64,000 nucleotides of DNA from Elgaria multicarinata webbii (GCF_023053635.1 NC_086173.1:145175197-145239196), one strand, 5' to 3'; positions 1 to 10,591 are shown, counted from the first letter of the stretch. The notes: a model not told the origin generated them from the sequence alone. Made by a program: numbers and translations.

Positions 1-374
1 ATTGCAGAGTGGCGGCCTGGAGAATGAAGACCATGTTGGCTGCATCTGTTGAAGAAACAGACGTTAAACAGGTATAGGTCTATTCAGGGGGGGTGATTGG
101 GGTGGCATTGCTTTTTAAGCCTTGCACACTTCCATCCCCCTTGATCACCCAATAGAGACACAAAAATCTTAAGAGTCACATATTTTAGTATTTTAATGCT
201 TTTCATATTTTATGTATTTTATTGTTGTAAGCTGCCTTGTGAGGGCCTCTGCCCTGAAAGGCAGCCAAGAATTCTGGCTATCAAGTGAAACCTACCTGAG
301 GGGGGCAGGAGCACAACAGGAATAGAAAGAGTTGTTCTGAGATCCCAGTGATATAGGGCGGAATAGAAATTTTG
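1..374. other. Intergenic, with an old LINE/SINE-type 3' tail
   Basis: No gene is visible. Bases about 185-275 read like the 3' end of an old L2-like element (TTGTAAGCTGCCTTGTGAGG followed by CCTGAAAGGC). This is a weak match by eye. Confidence 0.3.
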
Positions 375-514
375 TTGTTTATTCGTTCAGTCGTTTCTGA
401 CTCTTCGTGACTTCATGGACCAGCCCACGCCAGAGCTTTCTGTCGGCTGTCGCCACCCCTAGCTCCCCCAAGGTCAAGTCTATCACCTCCAGAATATCAT
501 CCATCCATCTTATC
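375..514 (-). mobile_element. BovB (RTE) LINE 3' end fragment
   Basis: On the minus strand the fragment encodes the BovB C-terminal signature (WMDDILEVIDLTLGELG, then WRGLVHEVTKSQKRLNE). It is nearly identical to the 3' end of the longer BovB copy at 6213-7212. Homology stops abruptly at about 514, and 515-700 looks unrelated. It is either a very short 5'-truncated BovB or a BovB-tailed SINE. No tRNA-like head was found upstream, so truncation is preferred. Confidence 0.8.
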
Positions 515-844
515 TCTGTGATGTTCTTCCCTATTTGCCTGACAATGATTGGCCCACACATGATGATATGTTCAACTGATGACCAGCCTAGAGCACTGGA
601 ATCCCATTGATGTGTGACTCTAGCTTGGGGCAGGGGAACTCTTTGCATCACCTCTCCTGCTGCCAATCTCCATTCTGTCTCCATCCCCCTTCCTTTTTCC
701 CCTCTCTCTCTACTGCCACAATATTTTGATGATGTTAACCTTGGATGTTAGAAAAGCAGACAAGGCAAAGGAAGCATATGCAAATATATTTTATTTGTAT
801 AACTTCTTTTAACAAAAAGGAAAATACAGTTGGGTTTCCTTGGT
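515..844. other. Intergenic, nothing recognised
   Basis: No coding signal, repeat family or RNA gene was recognised here. Confidence 0.4.
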
Positions 845-847
845 GAA

Positions 848-1790
848 GGGCGGGGGTAGGCAATTTGTGGCCCTCCAGATGTTTAGGCCTACAACAGAAA
901 CAAACTTCAAAGTGATCTTGATAGTCTGGAGTGCTGGGCTGAAAACAACAGAATGAAATTTAATAGGGATAAATGCCAAGTTCTACATCTAGGAAATAGA
1001 AACCAGATGCAGTTACAGGATGGGGGACACTTGGCTCAGCAATACTACAAACGAGAAGGATCTTGCAATTGTTGTAGATCACAAGCTGAATATGAGCCAA
1101 CAGTGTGATATAGCTGCAAGAAAGGCAAATGCTATTTTGGGCTGCATTAATAGAAGTATAACTTCCAAATCACGTGAGGTACTGGTTCCTCTCTATTCGG
1201 CCCTGGTTAGGCCTCATATTGAGTATTGCGTCCAATTCTGGGCTCCACAATTCAAGAAGGATGCAGACAAGCTGGAGCGTGTTCAGAGGAGGGCAACCAG
1301 GATGATCAGGGGTCTGGAAACAAAGCCCTATGAAGAGAGACTGAAAGAACTGGGCATGTTTAGCCTGGAGAAGAGAAGATTGAGGGGAGACAGGATAGCA
1401 CTCTTCAAATCCTTAAAAGGTTGTCACACAGAGGAGGGCCAGGATCTCTTCTCGATCCTCCCAGAGTGCAGGACACGGAATAACGGGTTCAAGTTATAGG
1501 AAGCCAGATTCCGGCTGGACATCAGGAAAAACTTCCTGACTGTTAGAGCAGTACAACAATGAAACCAGTTACCTAGGGAGGTTGTGGGCTCTCCCACACT
1601 AGAGGCCTTCAAGAGGCAGCTGGACAGCCATCTGTCAGGTGGATTCCTGCATTGAGCAGGGGGTTGGACTCGATGGCCTCTACTATTCTATGATTCTAAC
1701 TCCCATAATCCCTCACCATTGGCTATGCTGGGTAGGGCAGATGTGAGCCATAGGCCAAAAGAACTGGAGGGCCACAAGTTGCCTACCTCT
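848..1790. mobile_element. Palindromic hAT-type MITE split by a CR1 insertion
   Basis: The left half (about 848-895, GGCAATTTGTGGCCCTCCAG) and right half (1698-1790, GGAGGGCCACAAGTTGCCTA) are inverted complements. Together they match intact copies elsewhere in the window (3801-3922, 41520-41645). The CR1 at 896-1697 sits exactly between the halves, so the MITE is older than the CR1. Confidence 0.75.
896..1697 (+). mobile_element. CR1 LINE, 5'-truncated, 3' end of ORF2
   Basis: The open frame 1020-1499 encodes the CR1 reverse-transcriptase C-terminus (KLNMSQQCDIAARKANAILG, LVRPHIEYCVQFWAPQ, ERVQRRATRMIRGLE, FSLEKRRLRGD). It is followed by the usual tail RQLDSHLSG... and the CR1 3' terminus ATTCTATGATTCTA at about 1684-1697. 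The frame is cut by a stop just before the conserved EARFQLD stretch. Severe 5' truncation is normal for CR1. Confidence 0.9.
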
Positions 1791-1971
1791 GGTATAGAAT
1801 TTGAACTTACTACAAATTTCCAACACCCTTGCACACACAAAAAATATTAACCAGGATTTCCCACAACTAAATCCTTATATACTAAACGTGGTTTACATTT
1901 CCTGCTACTCTATGTCCACTTCAACTTTGGCAGTCCTATACTGTAAAAATGTTTTTTGATGCTCTACCAAA

Positions 1972-2220
1972 CAGGGCCGATGCTACCATTAGGCCAACTA
2001 GGCAGCCGCCTAGGGCGCAGACCTCAGAGGGGCGCAGTACTGCCCTTTAAGGGTAACAATTTTATACAAATTAGCTGTTTTAAGAAAGAAGATAATAAAA
2101 GGAAAATATAATAGTTCAGAAACTCTTCTTGAACAGCTGAAGCAAAGCTGGCAATTTTTTTTGGGGGGGGGGGGTGCAAGTAGCTTGCCTTACCTAGGGC
2201 GCAAAATAGTCTGGCACAGG
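1972..2220 (-). mobile_element. Non-autonomous hAT-type element (GGGCCGGTGCCA family)
   Basis: This copy starts with CAGGGCCGATGCTACCATTA and ends with AAATAGTCTGGCACAGG. It matches the 19228-19486 and 39496-40384 copies in the opposite orientation. The end is slightly eroded and no target duplication is obvious. Confidence 0.65.
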
Positions 2221-2269
2221 TTTATGAACTTTTCTGGTAGCTCATCAGAACTGTATCACTGACCATTTC

Positions 2270-3436
2270 CTACTCAGAACATTTAAGAGATGCCTCTTTT
2301 TCATGGAGTTTCCGATGTTTCCTAAGATTGGAACTTACACTAAAACCTCTGCCACACTCAGGGCATTCATAAGGTTTCTCTCCCGAGTGCACCCTCTGGT
2401 GAGTGATAAGGTGTGAATTGTTACGGAAGGTTTTCCCACACTTGAGACATGCATAAGGTTTCTCTCCAGTGTGAACTCTCTGGTGGCCAACAAGGACTGA
2501 GCTATAAGAGAAACTTTTCCCACACTCGGGGCATTTATATGGTTTTTCTCCTGTGTGAATCCTCTGATGTGTAACAAGGTGTGAATTTGTATTGAATTTC
2601 TTGCCACAGTCATTGCACTGATATGGTTTTTCTCCTGTGTGAATTCTCTGGTGAATAATGAGATCTGCACTTCGACAGAAGTTTTTGCCACATTCCAGGC
2701 ACAGATAGGGTTTCTCTGTCATGTGGATTCTCTGATGACTTAGAAGGCCGGATTTAACAGAAAACGTTTCTGGGCAGTCTGGGCATTTATAAGGCTTCTC
2801 CCCTGTGTGAATTCTCTGGTGCATCACAAGGGTTGAGCGCCTCCCAAAGCTTTTCCAGCAATCCTGGCATTTAAAAGGTTTCTCACCAGTGTGGGTTCTC
2901 TGATGTGTAACAAGAGTTGAACTCCTACTGAAGCTATTTCCACAGTCAAAACATTTATAGGGCCGCTCCCCTGTGTGTGTCCTTTGGTGCATAATGAGGT
3001 TTGAGCTGCGGCTGAAGGTTTTGTCACAGTCGCAACATTTGAAAGGGGGTTCCTTGGAGTGGGTTCTCTGATGTCTATTGAAGTTTAAGATCTGGTTGAA
3101 ACTCCTCCCACAGTGAGGACAGAAGTAGGGCTTCTCTCTTGTATGGCTTTTCTGATGTGCAATGAGGTGGGTGCTCTGAACAAAGCCTTTCCCACACTTA
3201 GTGCAGGTATAGGGCCTATCTCCTGAATGGAGTTTCTGGTGTCGAACAAGGTCAGAACGGCGGCAAAAGTTTTTCCCACAATCAGGACACGTATGTTTCT
3301 TCTTTAGTATATGTTCCCCTGGCATCACTGTTTTATCTAGTTCTACAACGTCGTTCAAGCGGGGAGCATGCTGAGCTCCGTCCCCCTCCAGGAGGCTTTC
3401 CTGATCGATGTTCTCCTCTTTTACCTTGGTCAACAT
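2270..3436 (-). CDS. C2H2 zinc-finger protein, 12 fingers (terminal exon)
   Basis: The frame encodes 388 residues. An acidic leader ([18 protein letters not shown]) is followed by twelve complete C2H2 fingers joined by TGEKP-type linkers. Helix contacts at -1,2,3,6, in order: RSDR, QTHA, QLNR, RSNM, RSTT, RSTM, VSGS, RADI, TSHT, YSVG, NSHT, VSNK. On the minus strand the exon starts at 3447, after a long TC-rich tract ending in CTTCAG, in phase 1. The in-frame ATG at 3436 is the first Met in the exon. A still longer ATG-initiated frame runs back through the polypyrimidine tract and is judged intronic. No KRAB or SCAN domain is seen. The likely role is sequence-specific nuclear DNA binding; the target is unknown. 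Finger 7 has an odd CPETF knuckle. The promoter is probably the CpG-rich region at 5401-6060. Further coding exons in the 2-kb intron cannot be excluded. Confidence 0.9.
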   Translation of the reverse strand: MLTKVKEENIDQESLLEGDGAQHAPRLNDVVELDKTVMPGEHILKKKHTCPDCGKNFCRRSDLVRHQKLHSGDRPYTCTKCGKGFVQSTHLIAHQKSHTREKPYFCPHCGRSFNQILNFNRHQRTHSKEPPFKCCDCDKTFSRSSNLIMHQRTHTGERPYKCFDCGNSFSRSSTLVTHQRTHTGEKPFKCQDCWKSFGRRSTLVMHQRIHTGEKPYKCPDCPETFSVKSGLLSHQRIHMTEKPYLCLECGKNFCRSADLIIHQRIHTGEKPYQCNDCGKKFNTNSHLVTHQRIHTGEKPYKCPECGKSFSYSSVLVGHQRVHTGEKPYACLKCGKTFRNNSHLITHQRVHSGEKPYECPECGRGFSVSSNLRKHRKLHEKEASLKCSE

Positions 3437-3447
3437 TTTATCAACAG

Positions 3448-3452
3448 CTGAA

Positions 3453-3486
<34 letters not shown>
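3448..3486 (-). repeat. (TC)n microsatellite serving as a polypyrimidine tract
   Basis: About 16 GA dinucleotides on the plus strand. Read on the minus strand they form the pyrimidine tract directly before the CTTCAG acceptor of the 12-finger exon. Length variation here could alter splicing. Confidence 0.8.
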
Positions 3487-3488
<2 letters not shown>

Positions 3489-3648
3489 AGATACAAGACA
3501 TTATTCTGTGCTGGGAACCATAAAAGGGTGATGTGACCAATCCCCAAAGCAAGCGTGGTGCTCATAAGCCCTTCTCCACATTTTCTGATTGCACAGGTCA
3601 GAAAGGGCTTGCAGGTACTTTAGACAGTTATTTATAGGATTTTTTAGG

Positions 3649-3764
3649 GGTGGAATCCTATGCATATTTAGACAGAAAATGACCTACAAGTCCCAGCATG
3701 CTGGCTGGGGAATGCTGGGAATTGTAGAACTTTTTTTAGCCTTGACGTGCATAGGGTTGCACCT
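3649..3764. mobile_element. Palindromic MITE (TAGGATTGTGCC family)
   Basis: The ends GGAATCCTATGCATATTTAG and GTGCATAGGGTTGCACC are inverted complements. The centre is a CCCAGCATGCTGG palindrome. Related copies lie at 31922-32058, 40425-40537 and about 58458-58530. Confidence 0.6.
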
Positions 3765-3800
3765 TAAATTTCTCTTTGGATTGGAAAATGAAGTTTAAAT

Positions 3801-3922
3801 CAGGGCTGGGCAACTTCTGGCCCTCCAGATGTTTGGGCCTACAATTCCCATTAGCCCTAGCCAACGTAGGAAATGGCGAGGCATGATGGAATATCTGGAA
3901 GGCCACAAGTTGCTCACCCCTG
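3801..3922. mobile_element. Palindromic hAT-type MITE
   Basis: The termini CAGGGCTGGGCAACTTCTGG and AAGTTGCTCACCCCTG are inverted repeats. Flanking octamers GTTTAAAT and CTTTAAAT agree at 7 of 8 positions, the duplication length expected of hAT transposons. Confidence 0.75.
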
Positions 3923-3999
3923 CTTTAAATCCCACTCTTGAGAGGAAGGCAAGAAGCAGAAGAAAATCAGGTTCAAATCCAACATCTGTTGTACATCTC

Positions 4000-4440
4000 A
4001 GTTGCAACTATAAGAAATGCCAGAGGCCTTCCGAGACTGGCTTACTCTGTGGCGGCTCCCCATATGTGGAACTCCCTGCCTCCAAGAGGTAAGGTTATGT
4101 ATTTGTGTTCCACCAGCCATTGAAATCATTTCCCTTTGAACAATTTTGGCAATTTAAGTGATTGTGAATTTTGGCTCTTTGTGCGCTTGTTTTTTGGTGC
4201 TGCTTTTAGTCTGGTAGTTGTGTTTTCATGATAGATTGCATAAGCCGTTTTGAGCAATTCTTTTTTGGAAGAGAAAATTAGGGCATAACATTTTGTATTT
4301 TTTTTTAAAAAAAACAAGTACTTGGCCAGAAAATTGATGGGCTGGCTTTCAACCAAAAATAGTGGTAGAGAGCTGGAGCTGATGCAGCTCAACTGGGAGA
4401 TGATGTGTAGTAGGCAATATAGAAATGAATAAATAAACAG
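4000..4440 (+). mobile_element. Old L2/CR1-like LINE 3' fragment
   Basis: A translated stretch (RGLPRLAYSVAAPHMWNSLP) resembles the C-terminus of L2-like ORF2. It is followed by TGCATAAGCCGTTTTGAGCA and later GAATAAATAAAC, as at LINE 3' ends. It is strongly diverged. Confidence 0.4.
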
Positions 4441-4555
4441 TGGCCAGCGCTGCCCTGTAAATAATACCAGCCTCACCCATAAAATATGTATGCTTTGGGG
4501 CAGGACTACTGTCCATAACAGGGCATCATCTGCCAGTACACTTGGAGTGGGGAAT

Positions 4556-4612
4556 AATAGAGTTGGAAAGGGGCTTATAAGGCCATCAAATCCAACTCCC
4601 TGCTCAACCTCA
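4556..4612 (-). mobile_element. CR1 3' tail fragment
   Basis: ATAGAGTTGGAAAGGGGCTT and following bases are the reverse complement of the CR1 3' untranslated end seen at 35150-35235. Confidence 0.65.
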
Positions 4613-4778
4613 GGCCCAAAATCCAGCTGAAATAAGAGATTTAAGCCGAAATAGGCTGATATTGGGGGTATATTTTGGCTCCATGCCTTTTTCCTTTGGC
4701 CTCACCCACCACTGAAATATGGTCCCAGTGAGCTTCTCTGAAACTGGACTCAGCCTAAGGGCTGAAGGAGGGACACCC

Positions 4779-4796
4779 CGCCCCCCCCCCCCCCCG
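4779..4796. repeat. Poly-C run
   Basis: A C homopolymer of about 16 bases. The neighbourhood 4613-5099 has no recognised gene. Confidence 0.7.
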
Positions 4797-5099
4797 CAGT
4801 ACACCAATGCCAAATGGGCCTGGAACTCTGCTCACTGCAGAGTTCCCTAACTGCTCATCCCCTATTGTAGTGGTGGGTGACTGCAAGCCATTTGCACAGG
4901 TCCCCTCTAAACCTGGAGTTGGGCCTATCTGACAGGTCGTACATCTCAGCCGACTCTACTTCCCTGAGCCGTTCTGAAAATAAAACAGGCTAATTTCAAT
5001 GCATGCCACACCCAGCTCCTTAAAGAGTGAACGAGGCACAATGGTCCTAATCATCAGCTGCCTTTTTCATATACGTACACCAGCTTTTCATACACATCA

Positions 5100-5203
5100 G
5101 CAACCTGGTGTGCTCCAGATGTTTTGGAGCCAGCATTCCTGACAACTGGCTATGAATTCAAGTCCAAAACAGCCGGAGGGCACCATGTTGGGGAAGGCTG
5201 ATA
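5100..5203. mobile_element. Palindromic MITE, diverged
   Basis: CTGGTGTGCTCCAGATGTTT pairs with the downstream GGAGGGCACCATGTTGGGGA. This is the same general family as the copies at 41105-41230 and 31095-31190. Confidence 0.5.
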
Positions 5204-5513
5204 GACATACGCGGGGGAGGAGAGGGGGGGCGGAGAATGAGTCTAAGACACATGCATTTCTCTTGTCAATGACGGCAGCAGCCAGATCCCAGGATGGGCG
5301 AGGGTGGTAAATCTTTCTACCTATAATACTTCATCGCCCCCCTGGCTTTCTCCCCATCCAACCCCCGCGGCTGGTGTGCACCGCACAACGGCTTCCTTAC
5401 CAGTCCTAAACCCCTTGGCTGTCCTAACCGCTTTAACGCCACCGGACCCCCGACTCATCTCCGGGTCTACAGCTGGCTCGGTAGGCATCTAATGGCTGTT
5501 GCGGCCAGGCAAC

Positions 5514-5532
5514 GGTTCTCACCTCGGTCGGG
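5514..5532 (-). promoter_or_regulatory. Shared 19-base ZNF promoter/first-exon block, copy 1
   Basis: On the minus strand this reads CCCGACCGAGGTGAGAACC. It aligns with the same block at four plus-strand promoters (20053, 37903, 47571, 56670). Confidence 0.65.
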
Positions 5533-5763
5533 CACAGGCCACGCAACTCGGATCCGGATCGTCTCTGCTTCGCTTGCGCGGGCAGCAGCTGGCGCCCCTC
5601 CCCGCTTCGCGGCTCTGCCAAAGCCTCTTCCGCGCAGCGCTTTCAAATCCTCCTCCCGCAAAGGCTCAGCTCCCGATTATCTGGGAGCAGAGGTGGGGAA
5701 GGACGGGAGGAAGGGGCCGACTGCTGCGTCCCCCACTCCCTACTTTCTTCGAATAGAACCGGA

Positions 5764-5775
5764 GCCCTCTGCTGG
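5764..5775 (-). promoter_or_regulatory. CTCF-like core motif
   Basis: The minus strand reads CCAGCAGAGGGC, a full match to the CTCF core CCASYAGRKGGC, and is preceded by TGG as in the longer CTCF matrix. Confidence 0.5.
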
Positions 5776-6212
5776 CCACTGGCTGGCTGCAAAAATGTGT
5801 CCTTCAAGGCGGTCTTTCCGGTGAGGGGCGGCGGAATAGCCCTTCCCGTTAGCTGATGCGAGAGGGGGCAGGGCGCTTGCTCGGGGGATTGCCTTGTGCG
5901 CGAGGAGGCCTTTCTGCAGCATTGCGGCATGGAAAGCGTCGAGAGCCGCAGCGTCTTGTGTGCGCGAAGCCTTCCTCCCACCCCGCCTGGCCTTCTGCCT
6001 ACAACGCGGCAGCCTCCGGTGTGGCTTCAGCAGGGCCGGCCCGAGACAGCTGGCTGTCCGAGGTGGAACAGTCAGTCGAGGGGCATGGTGCCCAAGGCCA
6101 CTCTAGTCACGTCATTTTGGCACTTGAGGCAAAACAATCTCTCACAAGCACCTTTCCCTTGGAGCAAAATAAATAGACTGCAGGCAATACAGAGAGCTGA
6201 AGCTATTGGACG

Positions 6213-7212
6213 GTATTTGTTGTTTATTCGTTCAGTCGCTTCCGACTCTTCGTGACTTCATGGACCAGCCCACGCCAGAGCTTTCTGTCGGCCGTCGCCA
6301 CCCCTAGCTCCCCCAAGGTCAAGTCTGTCACCTCCAGAATATCATCCATCCATCTTGCCCTTGGTCGGCCCCTCTTCCTTTTGCCTTCCCCTTTCCCTAG
6401 CATCAGCCTCTTCTCCAGGGTATCCTGTCTTCTCATTATGTGGCCAAAGTACTTCAGTTTTGCCTTTAATACCATTCCCTCAAGTGAGCAGTCTGGCTTT
6501 ATTTCCTGGAGCATGGACTGTTTTGATCTCCTTGCAGTCCAAGGCGCTCTCAGAATTTTCCTCCAACACCACAGTTCAAAAGCATCTATCTTCCTTCGCT
6601 CAGCTTTCCTTATGGTCCAGCTCTCGCTTCCATAGTTTACTACAGGGAATACCATTGCTTTAACTATGCGGACCTTTGTTGTCAGTGTGGTGTCTCTGCT
6701 CTTAACTATTTTTTCAAGATTTGTCATTGCTCTCCTCCCAAGAAGTAAACGTCTTCTGATTTCCTGGCTGCAGTCAGTGTCTGCAGTAATCTTTGTGCCC
6801 AGAAATACAAAGTCTGTCACTGCCTCCACGTTTTCTCCCTCTATTTGCCAGTTATCAATCAAGCTGGTTGCCATGCAACCCAGCTTTTGCACTTTCTTCT
6901 TTCACCTTTGTCATAAGGCTCCTCAGCTCCTCCTCGCTTTCAGCCATCAAAGTGGTGTCAGCTGCATATCTGAGATTGTTAATGTTTCTTCCTGCGATTT
7001 TAACTCCAGCCTTGGATTCGTCAAGCCCAGCACGTCGCATGATGTGTTCTGCATACAAGTTGAATAGGTAAGGTGAGAGTATACAACCCTGCCGTACTCC
7101 TTTCCCAATCTTAAACCAGTCCGTTGTTCTGTGGTCTGTTCTTACCGTTGCTACTTGTTCGTTATACAGATTCCTCAGGAGGCAGACAAGATGACTTGGT
7201 ATCCCCATACCG
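6213..7212 (-). mobile_element. BovB (RTE-clade) LINE, 5'-truncated
   Basis: Two minus-strand frames cover the ORF2 C-terminal third. Bases 6855-7210 encode reverse-transcriptase palm motifs (GIPSHLVCLLRNLYNEQ, VRQGCILSPYLFNLYAEHIM, AGRNINNLRYAADTTLMAES). Bases 6224-6892 encode the thumb and tail (DFVFLGTKITADTDC, RRLLLGRRAMTNLEKI, YGSESWTIRKAE, KYFGHIMRR, VTKSRKRLNE). The frame changes near 6880. The catalytic YADD reads YAAD, so this copy could not encode an active polymerase. The 3' end is at about 6213. BovB is known from squamates, ruminants and other scattered vertebrates. Confidence 0.92.
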
Positions 7213-7970
7213 GTATATAAATGCAATATGTAAATAAAACCTGCCTTTTCATGCCACCCCAAATCAGCTGCTGGTGTGGGGACTGGCGATTAGGCTAGCA
7301 CTTTGTTACTCTTCCCCTTCCCACCAAAAAGTTGCACACGGGTGTTGTTTGGCCCTACACAGGCATAGGAAATTAGTATGCCTACCTATCCCCAAGACAT
7401 TTTTAGGCTAGGGAATTCTTTTGCAATGGGTCACTTATTTCATTGTAGGTATTAACAAGGACATCAAGGACCTTAGACTTTTCCACACTGAGGTCTTCAA
7501 GGTGGTTTACAATACAGTTATCAAAAACGAGGAGATTAAATGAAGATTTGGAACTGCTTCCATTACTATGATTCAGCAAATTACTATAGGATTACTACAG
7601 TAAATTATTTTCCTACTGTAAATTACAGTAGGATTCAGCAAATTACTGTACATAATTTCCCAATACAGCAACCCTGTCCAAGCATTTGCCCAAAAAGATA
7701 ACATCTGATAAAAGGAAAAAAGTGCACAAGGATATAATGATAGCTCTGAAGGCCAAACCTTTCAGTCACTATTAACAATCTGAGAAAGACATTCTGTTGA
7801 TAAGAAGATTTTTGCAGACATCTTCCTACAAGTAAGATATGATCTATATTCTTTAGATATGTTTTGTATATATGTATTGAAATATTAATATACAAAGTAT
7901 TTTGTCCTTATAGAATACATTAAAAAATTCAAATAACATATGTACATAGGCCTCTGTGGCAATATGTCAA
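7213..7970. other. Intergenic, AT-rich
   Basis: No gene is visible. Around 7555-7650 short inverted repeats recur (ATTCAGCAAATTACT with TACTGTAAATTACAGTA), perhaps a small palindromic element. The only ORF over 80 codons (7635-7895, minus) is AT-rich and unrecognised. Confidence 0.3.
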
Positions 7971-8345
7971 GTTATTTATTTATTTATTTATTACATTTCT
8001 ATACCGCCCAATAGCCGAAGCTCTCTGGGCGGTTCACAAAAATTAAAACCATCATAAAACAACCAACAGGTTAAAAACATAAATGCAAAAAACAGTATAA
8101 AAAGCACAACCAGGATAAAACCATGCAGCAAAATTGATATAAGATTAAAATACAGAGTTAGAACAGTGAAATTTAAATTTAAGTTAAAATTAAGAGTTAA
8201 AATACTGAGAATAAAAAGGTCTTCAGCTGGCGACGAAAAGAGTACAGTGTAGGCACCAGGCGGACCTCTCTGGGGAGCTCATTCCACAACCGGGGTGCCA
8301 CAGTGGAGAAAGCCCTCCTCCTAGTAGCCACCTGCCTCACTTCCT
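7971..8345 (-). mobile_element. L2-like LINE 3' end (GCCCAGAGAGC family)
   Basis: On the minus strand it encodes the C-terminus RAFSTVAPRLWNELPREVRL then FRRQLKTFLF. It ends in the 3' tail ACCGCCCAGAGAGCTTCGGC with a (TAAA)n end. It is the same family as the longer copy at 38575-39370. Confidence 0.75.
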
Positions 8346-8594
8346 TCTTACTTTTACAGTAAGAATATATTTTATTATATGTTGTCTCTACCAGGTCTTA
8401 CAATACGTATTTTAAATGTTTACAGCCCTCTGAAGAAGGCCTTGAAAATATAAAGGCTGAAATGCGTCAGGCTCTTCAACTTACAAATAAAAATGTTCAG
8501 CATCCTGAGAATTTGTTTCTCCCTTCTTTTCACCTTATACTACAGTTAAAAATAATGTACCACCACCAAATCCATATTAATTAAAACACTGACC

Positions 8595-8985
8595 ATCAAC
8601 ATATGAGAACATAAAAAGAGGTCTGCTGGATCAGACCAAAGGGGCAAAGGCCTATCTAGTCCAGTATTCTGCTCACACAGTGACCAAGCAGATTCCTATG
8701 GGAAGGCCACGAGCAGGACATGAGTGTAACACCACCCTCCCGCTCATGTTCCCCAGCAGTCAGTGTACATAGGCATTATTGCTTCTGATACTGGAGGTAA
8801 TCGATAGCCATCATGACTAGCAGCCATTAATAGCCATATCCTCGATTAATTTGTCAAATCACCTTTTCAAGCCAAATAAGTTGGTGGAGATATCACATCT
8901 TGCTGCAGTGAATTCCATAGTTTGCACTGTGTGAAGAAATACTTCATTTTATCTGTCCCAAATCTCCCACCATTCAGCTTCATTG
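8595..8985 (-). mobile_element. L3-like CR1 LINE 3' region
   Basis: The reverse complement carries the typical end (GGTCTGATCCAGCAG...TTCTCATAT) and the block ATGAGCGGGAGGGTGGTG preceding it. Same family as 33479-34005 and 47917-48395. It is old and has no long frame. Confidence 0.65.
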
Positions 8986-8998
8986 GATGACTCCAGAT

Positions 8999-9042
8999 TT
9001 AATATGATTAGAGAGAGAGAGAGAGAGAAAGAAAGAGAAATT
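8999..9042. repeat. GA-rich simple repeat
   Basis: A run of GAGA and GAAA units. Bases 9043-9394 next to it have no recognised feature. Confidence 0.6.
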
Positions 9043-9394
9043 CCAGAGGTTCCAAGCCAATTGGGGAGATTGTCTAGGCTTAAGGAGACACATTACCTAC
9101 CCCTGTGCCCACCTTTTTTTTCCTGGGTGCAAGGAAAACCTTCTCATTCTATCACCAATAGAATGACTACAGCTGCTAGTAATATATGCACAAGGGGAGT
9201 GGGGATAACTTTGCTTCAGAGGAACCAGATGTTTAAAAAGAAGAGGGCGGGAGAGAGAATCATCTTACCAATGCAATTGTTTCTATAAATCTAGCAGGAA
9301 CCATCCAATGTTCAGATGGTAAAGTGGTGTTTGTGTGTGGAGATGCTCAGCTTTTCCTAGATCTCCTCACCTGGAGTACCGAATCAAGTTCTAG

Positions 9395-9550
9395 ATACTG
9401 TAGAAGAGGAGAGTCAACAAACTGGAGCATGTCGAGAGGAGGGTGATAAAGATGGTGAGGGACCTGGAGACAAAGTCCAGTGAAGAAAGCTTGAAGGATT
9501 TGGGTATGCTTAGCCTGGAAAGGAGATGATTAAGAGGCAATATGATAATG
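9395..9550 (+). mobile_element. Old CR1 LINE fragment
   Basis: Reads as decayed CR1 RT C-terminus: AACTGGAGCATGTCGAGAGG, then ACCTGGAGACAAAGTCC and TTTGGGTATGCTTAGCCTGG. These parallel ERVQRR, LETKPYEE and LGMFSLEKR in the younger copies. Confidence 0.65.
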
Positions 9551-10334
9551 CTTACATGAGTAAGCATTATTACATGCACATATACACAGTGTGTCACATG
9601 TTACATTACATGCACAGTGTAGGGCATATGCATTAGCCTCCCCTTTGCCCCATCCTTCTCCCTTCCCAAGCTGCCCAAAACTCAAGCTTTGAACTCCTTT
9701 GAAGTTTCAAAATTTTCTGCATGTCTACACTGCTCAAGCTTCAATTTAAAACAAAAATGAGCAAAATTGGTCTGGTAGATCTCAAGTAATGAACTTTACA
9801 CTACTGTATTCTTATATAAATTTAACTTGAGAGAACAATCTCACATCATTAACTGAGTTCACTGAAAATACTTCATGAGATATTTGTTGATAAACATTCC
9901 AGACTACTGTTCAATGTGGATCTGTTCTTTTAAAGATATTGTGCTTTTCTACATTAATGGTTTACTGCACACACATGATCGGTCGCTCACAGAAATTTGT
10001 GAGTCCTTTACATGACCCTGTCAACCTCTAGGACATCTCCCATGCTTTTCCCCAGTCATGTTGCATTTTTGAAAAATGGAGATAATGGAGCATTGCCCAA
10101 AGAGGAAGTTTTCAATTATAAATGTTGCCGTCACTGTCTAAAGGAGCCCATAGTGAACATGGAAATACCCAAGAAAAAAAAAGCCTGGTATGCATGCACT
10201 TTCCCCCCCTTAATGTAGAGACACCCATTGACATAACTTTATTTCTCATTGTTTATCTACTCATCACTGAATGAGTTATCTGATCCATCAGGAGAAACAG
10301 TGTGGTTGAGGTGTTGTGAAATAATAGGAAAGTT
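9551..10334. other. Intergenic, nothing recognised
   Basis: AT-rich sequence without coding signal. The 68-codon ORF at 10012 is not supported by any motif. Confidence 0.35.
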
Positions 10335-10578
10335 CTGTCCATGATGCCATGGGTGAGGGATTTAAAGCACTTGGGACTTTTTGGTTTAGAAAAAGGATAA
10401 CCAAGTGGAGATATTATAGAAATTTATAAAATGTTGAAGTGAGTGTTTTCCCTCTCCCTCTCTGATAATATCAGAACATGACTTACCAAATACGTTGATT
10501 GGGATTACATTCAGGACAGACAAAATAAAGTACTTCTTCACACAATATTGAAGTTTGCTCCACAAGATGTAATCATGG
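10335..10578 (+). mobile_element. Old L3/CR1-like LINE fragment
   Basis: A degraded match to the stretch before the 3' end of L3-like elements (GGGACTTTTTGGTTTAGAAA; later TACTTCTTCACACA). Identification is by eye only. Confidence 0.4.
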
Positions 10579-10591
10579 TGATTTGCCTAAA

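Larger units (their letters stand above)
5401..6060 (-). promoter_or_regulatory. CpG-rich promoter and first exon of the minus-strand ZNF gene
   Basis: CpG density is clearly raised between about 5480 and 6060 compared with the flanks. On the minus strand a strong donor, GGACTG|GTAAGG, ends a first exon at 5401. The conserved 19-base block lies 113 bases upstream of it (5514-5532) and a perfect CTCF-like core further up (5764-5775). Splicing from 5401 to the acceptor at 3447 would leave the first exon as 5' UTR. An alternative donor (GAG|GTGAGA at 5523) lies inside the block. The many ORFs across this island are composition artefacts. The island could also fire divergently. Confidence 0.6.

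Noticed and set aside
5513-5530. GAG|GTGAGA as the first-exon donor of the minus gene
   Set aside because: It lies inside the shared 19-base block, where the other four copies have no donor; the GTAAGG donor ending the exon at 5401 fits the spacing of the others better. Kept only as an alternative.
5433-6255. Many overlapping ORFs of 60-119 codons on both strands
   Set aside because: They lie across a CpG-rich region where stops are rare, overlap each other and show no domain. Treated as composition effect.
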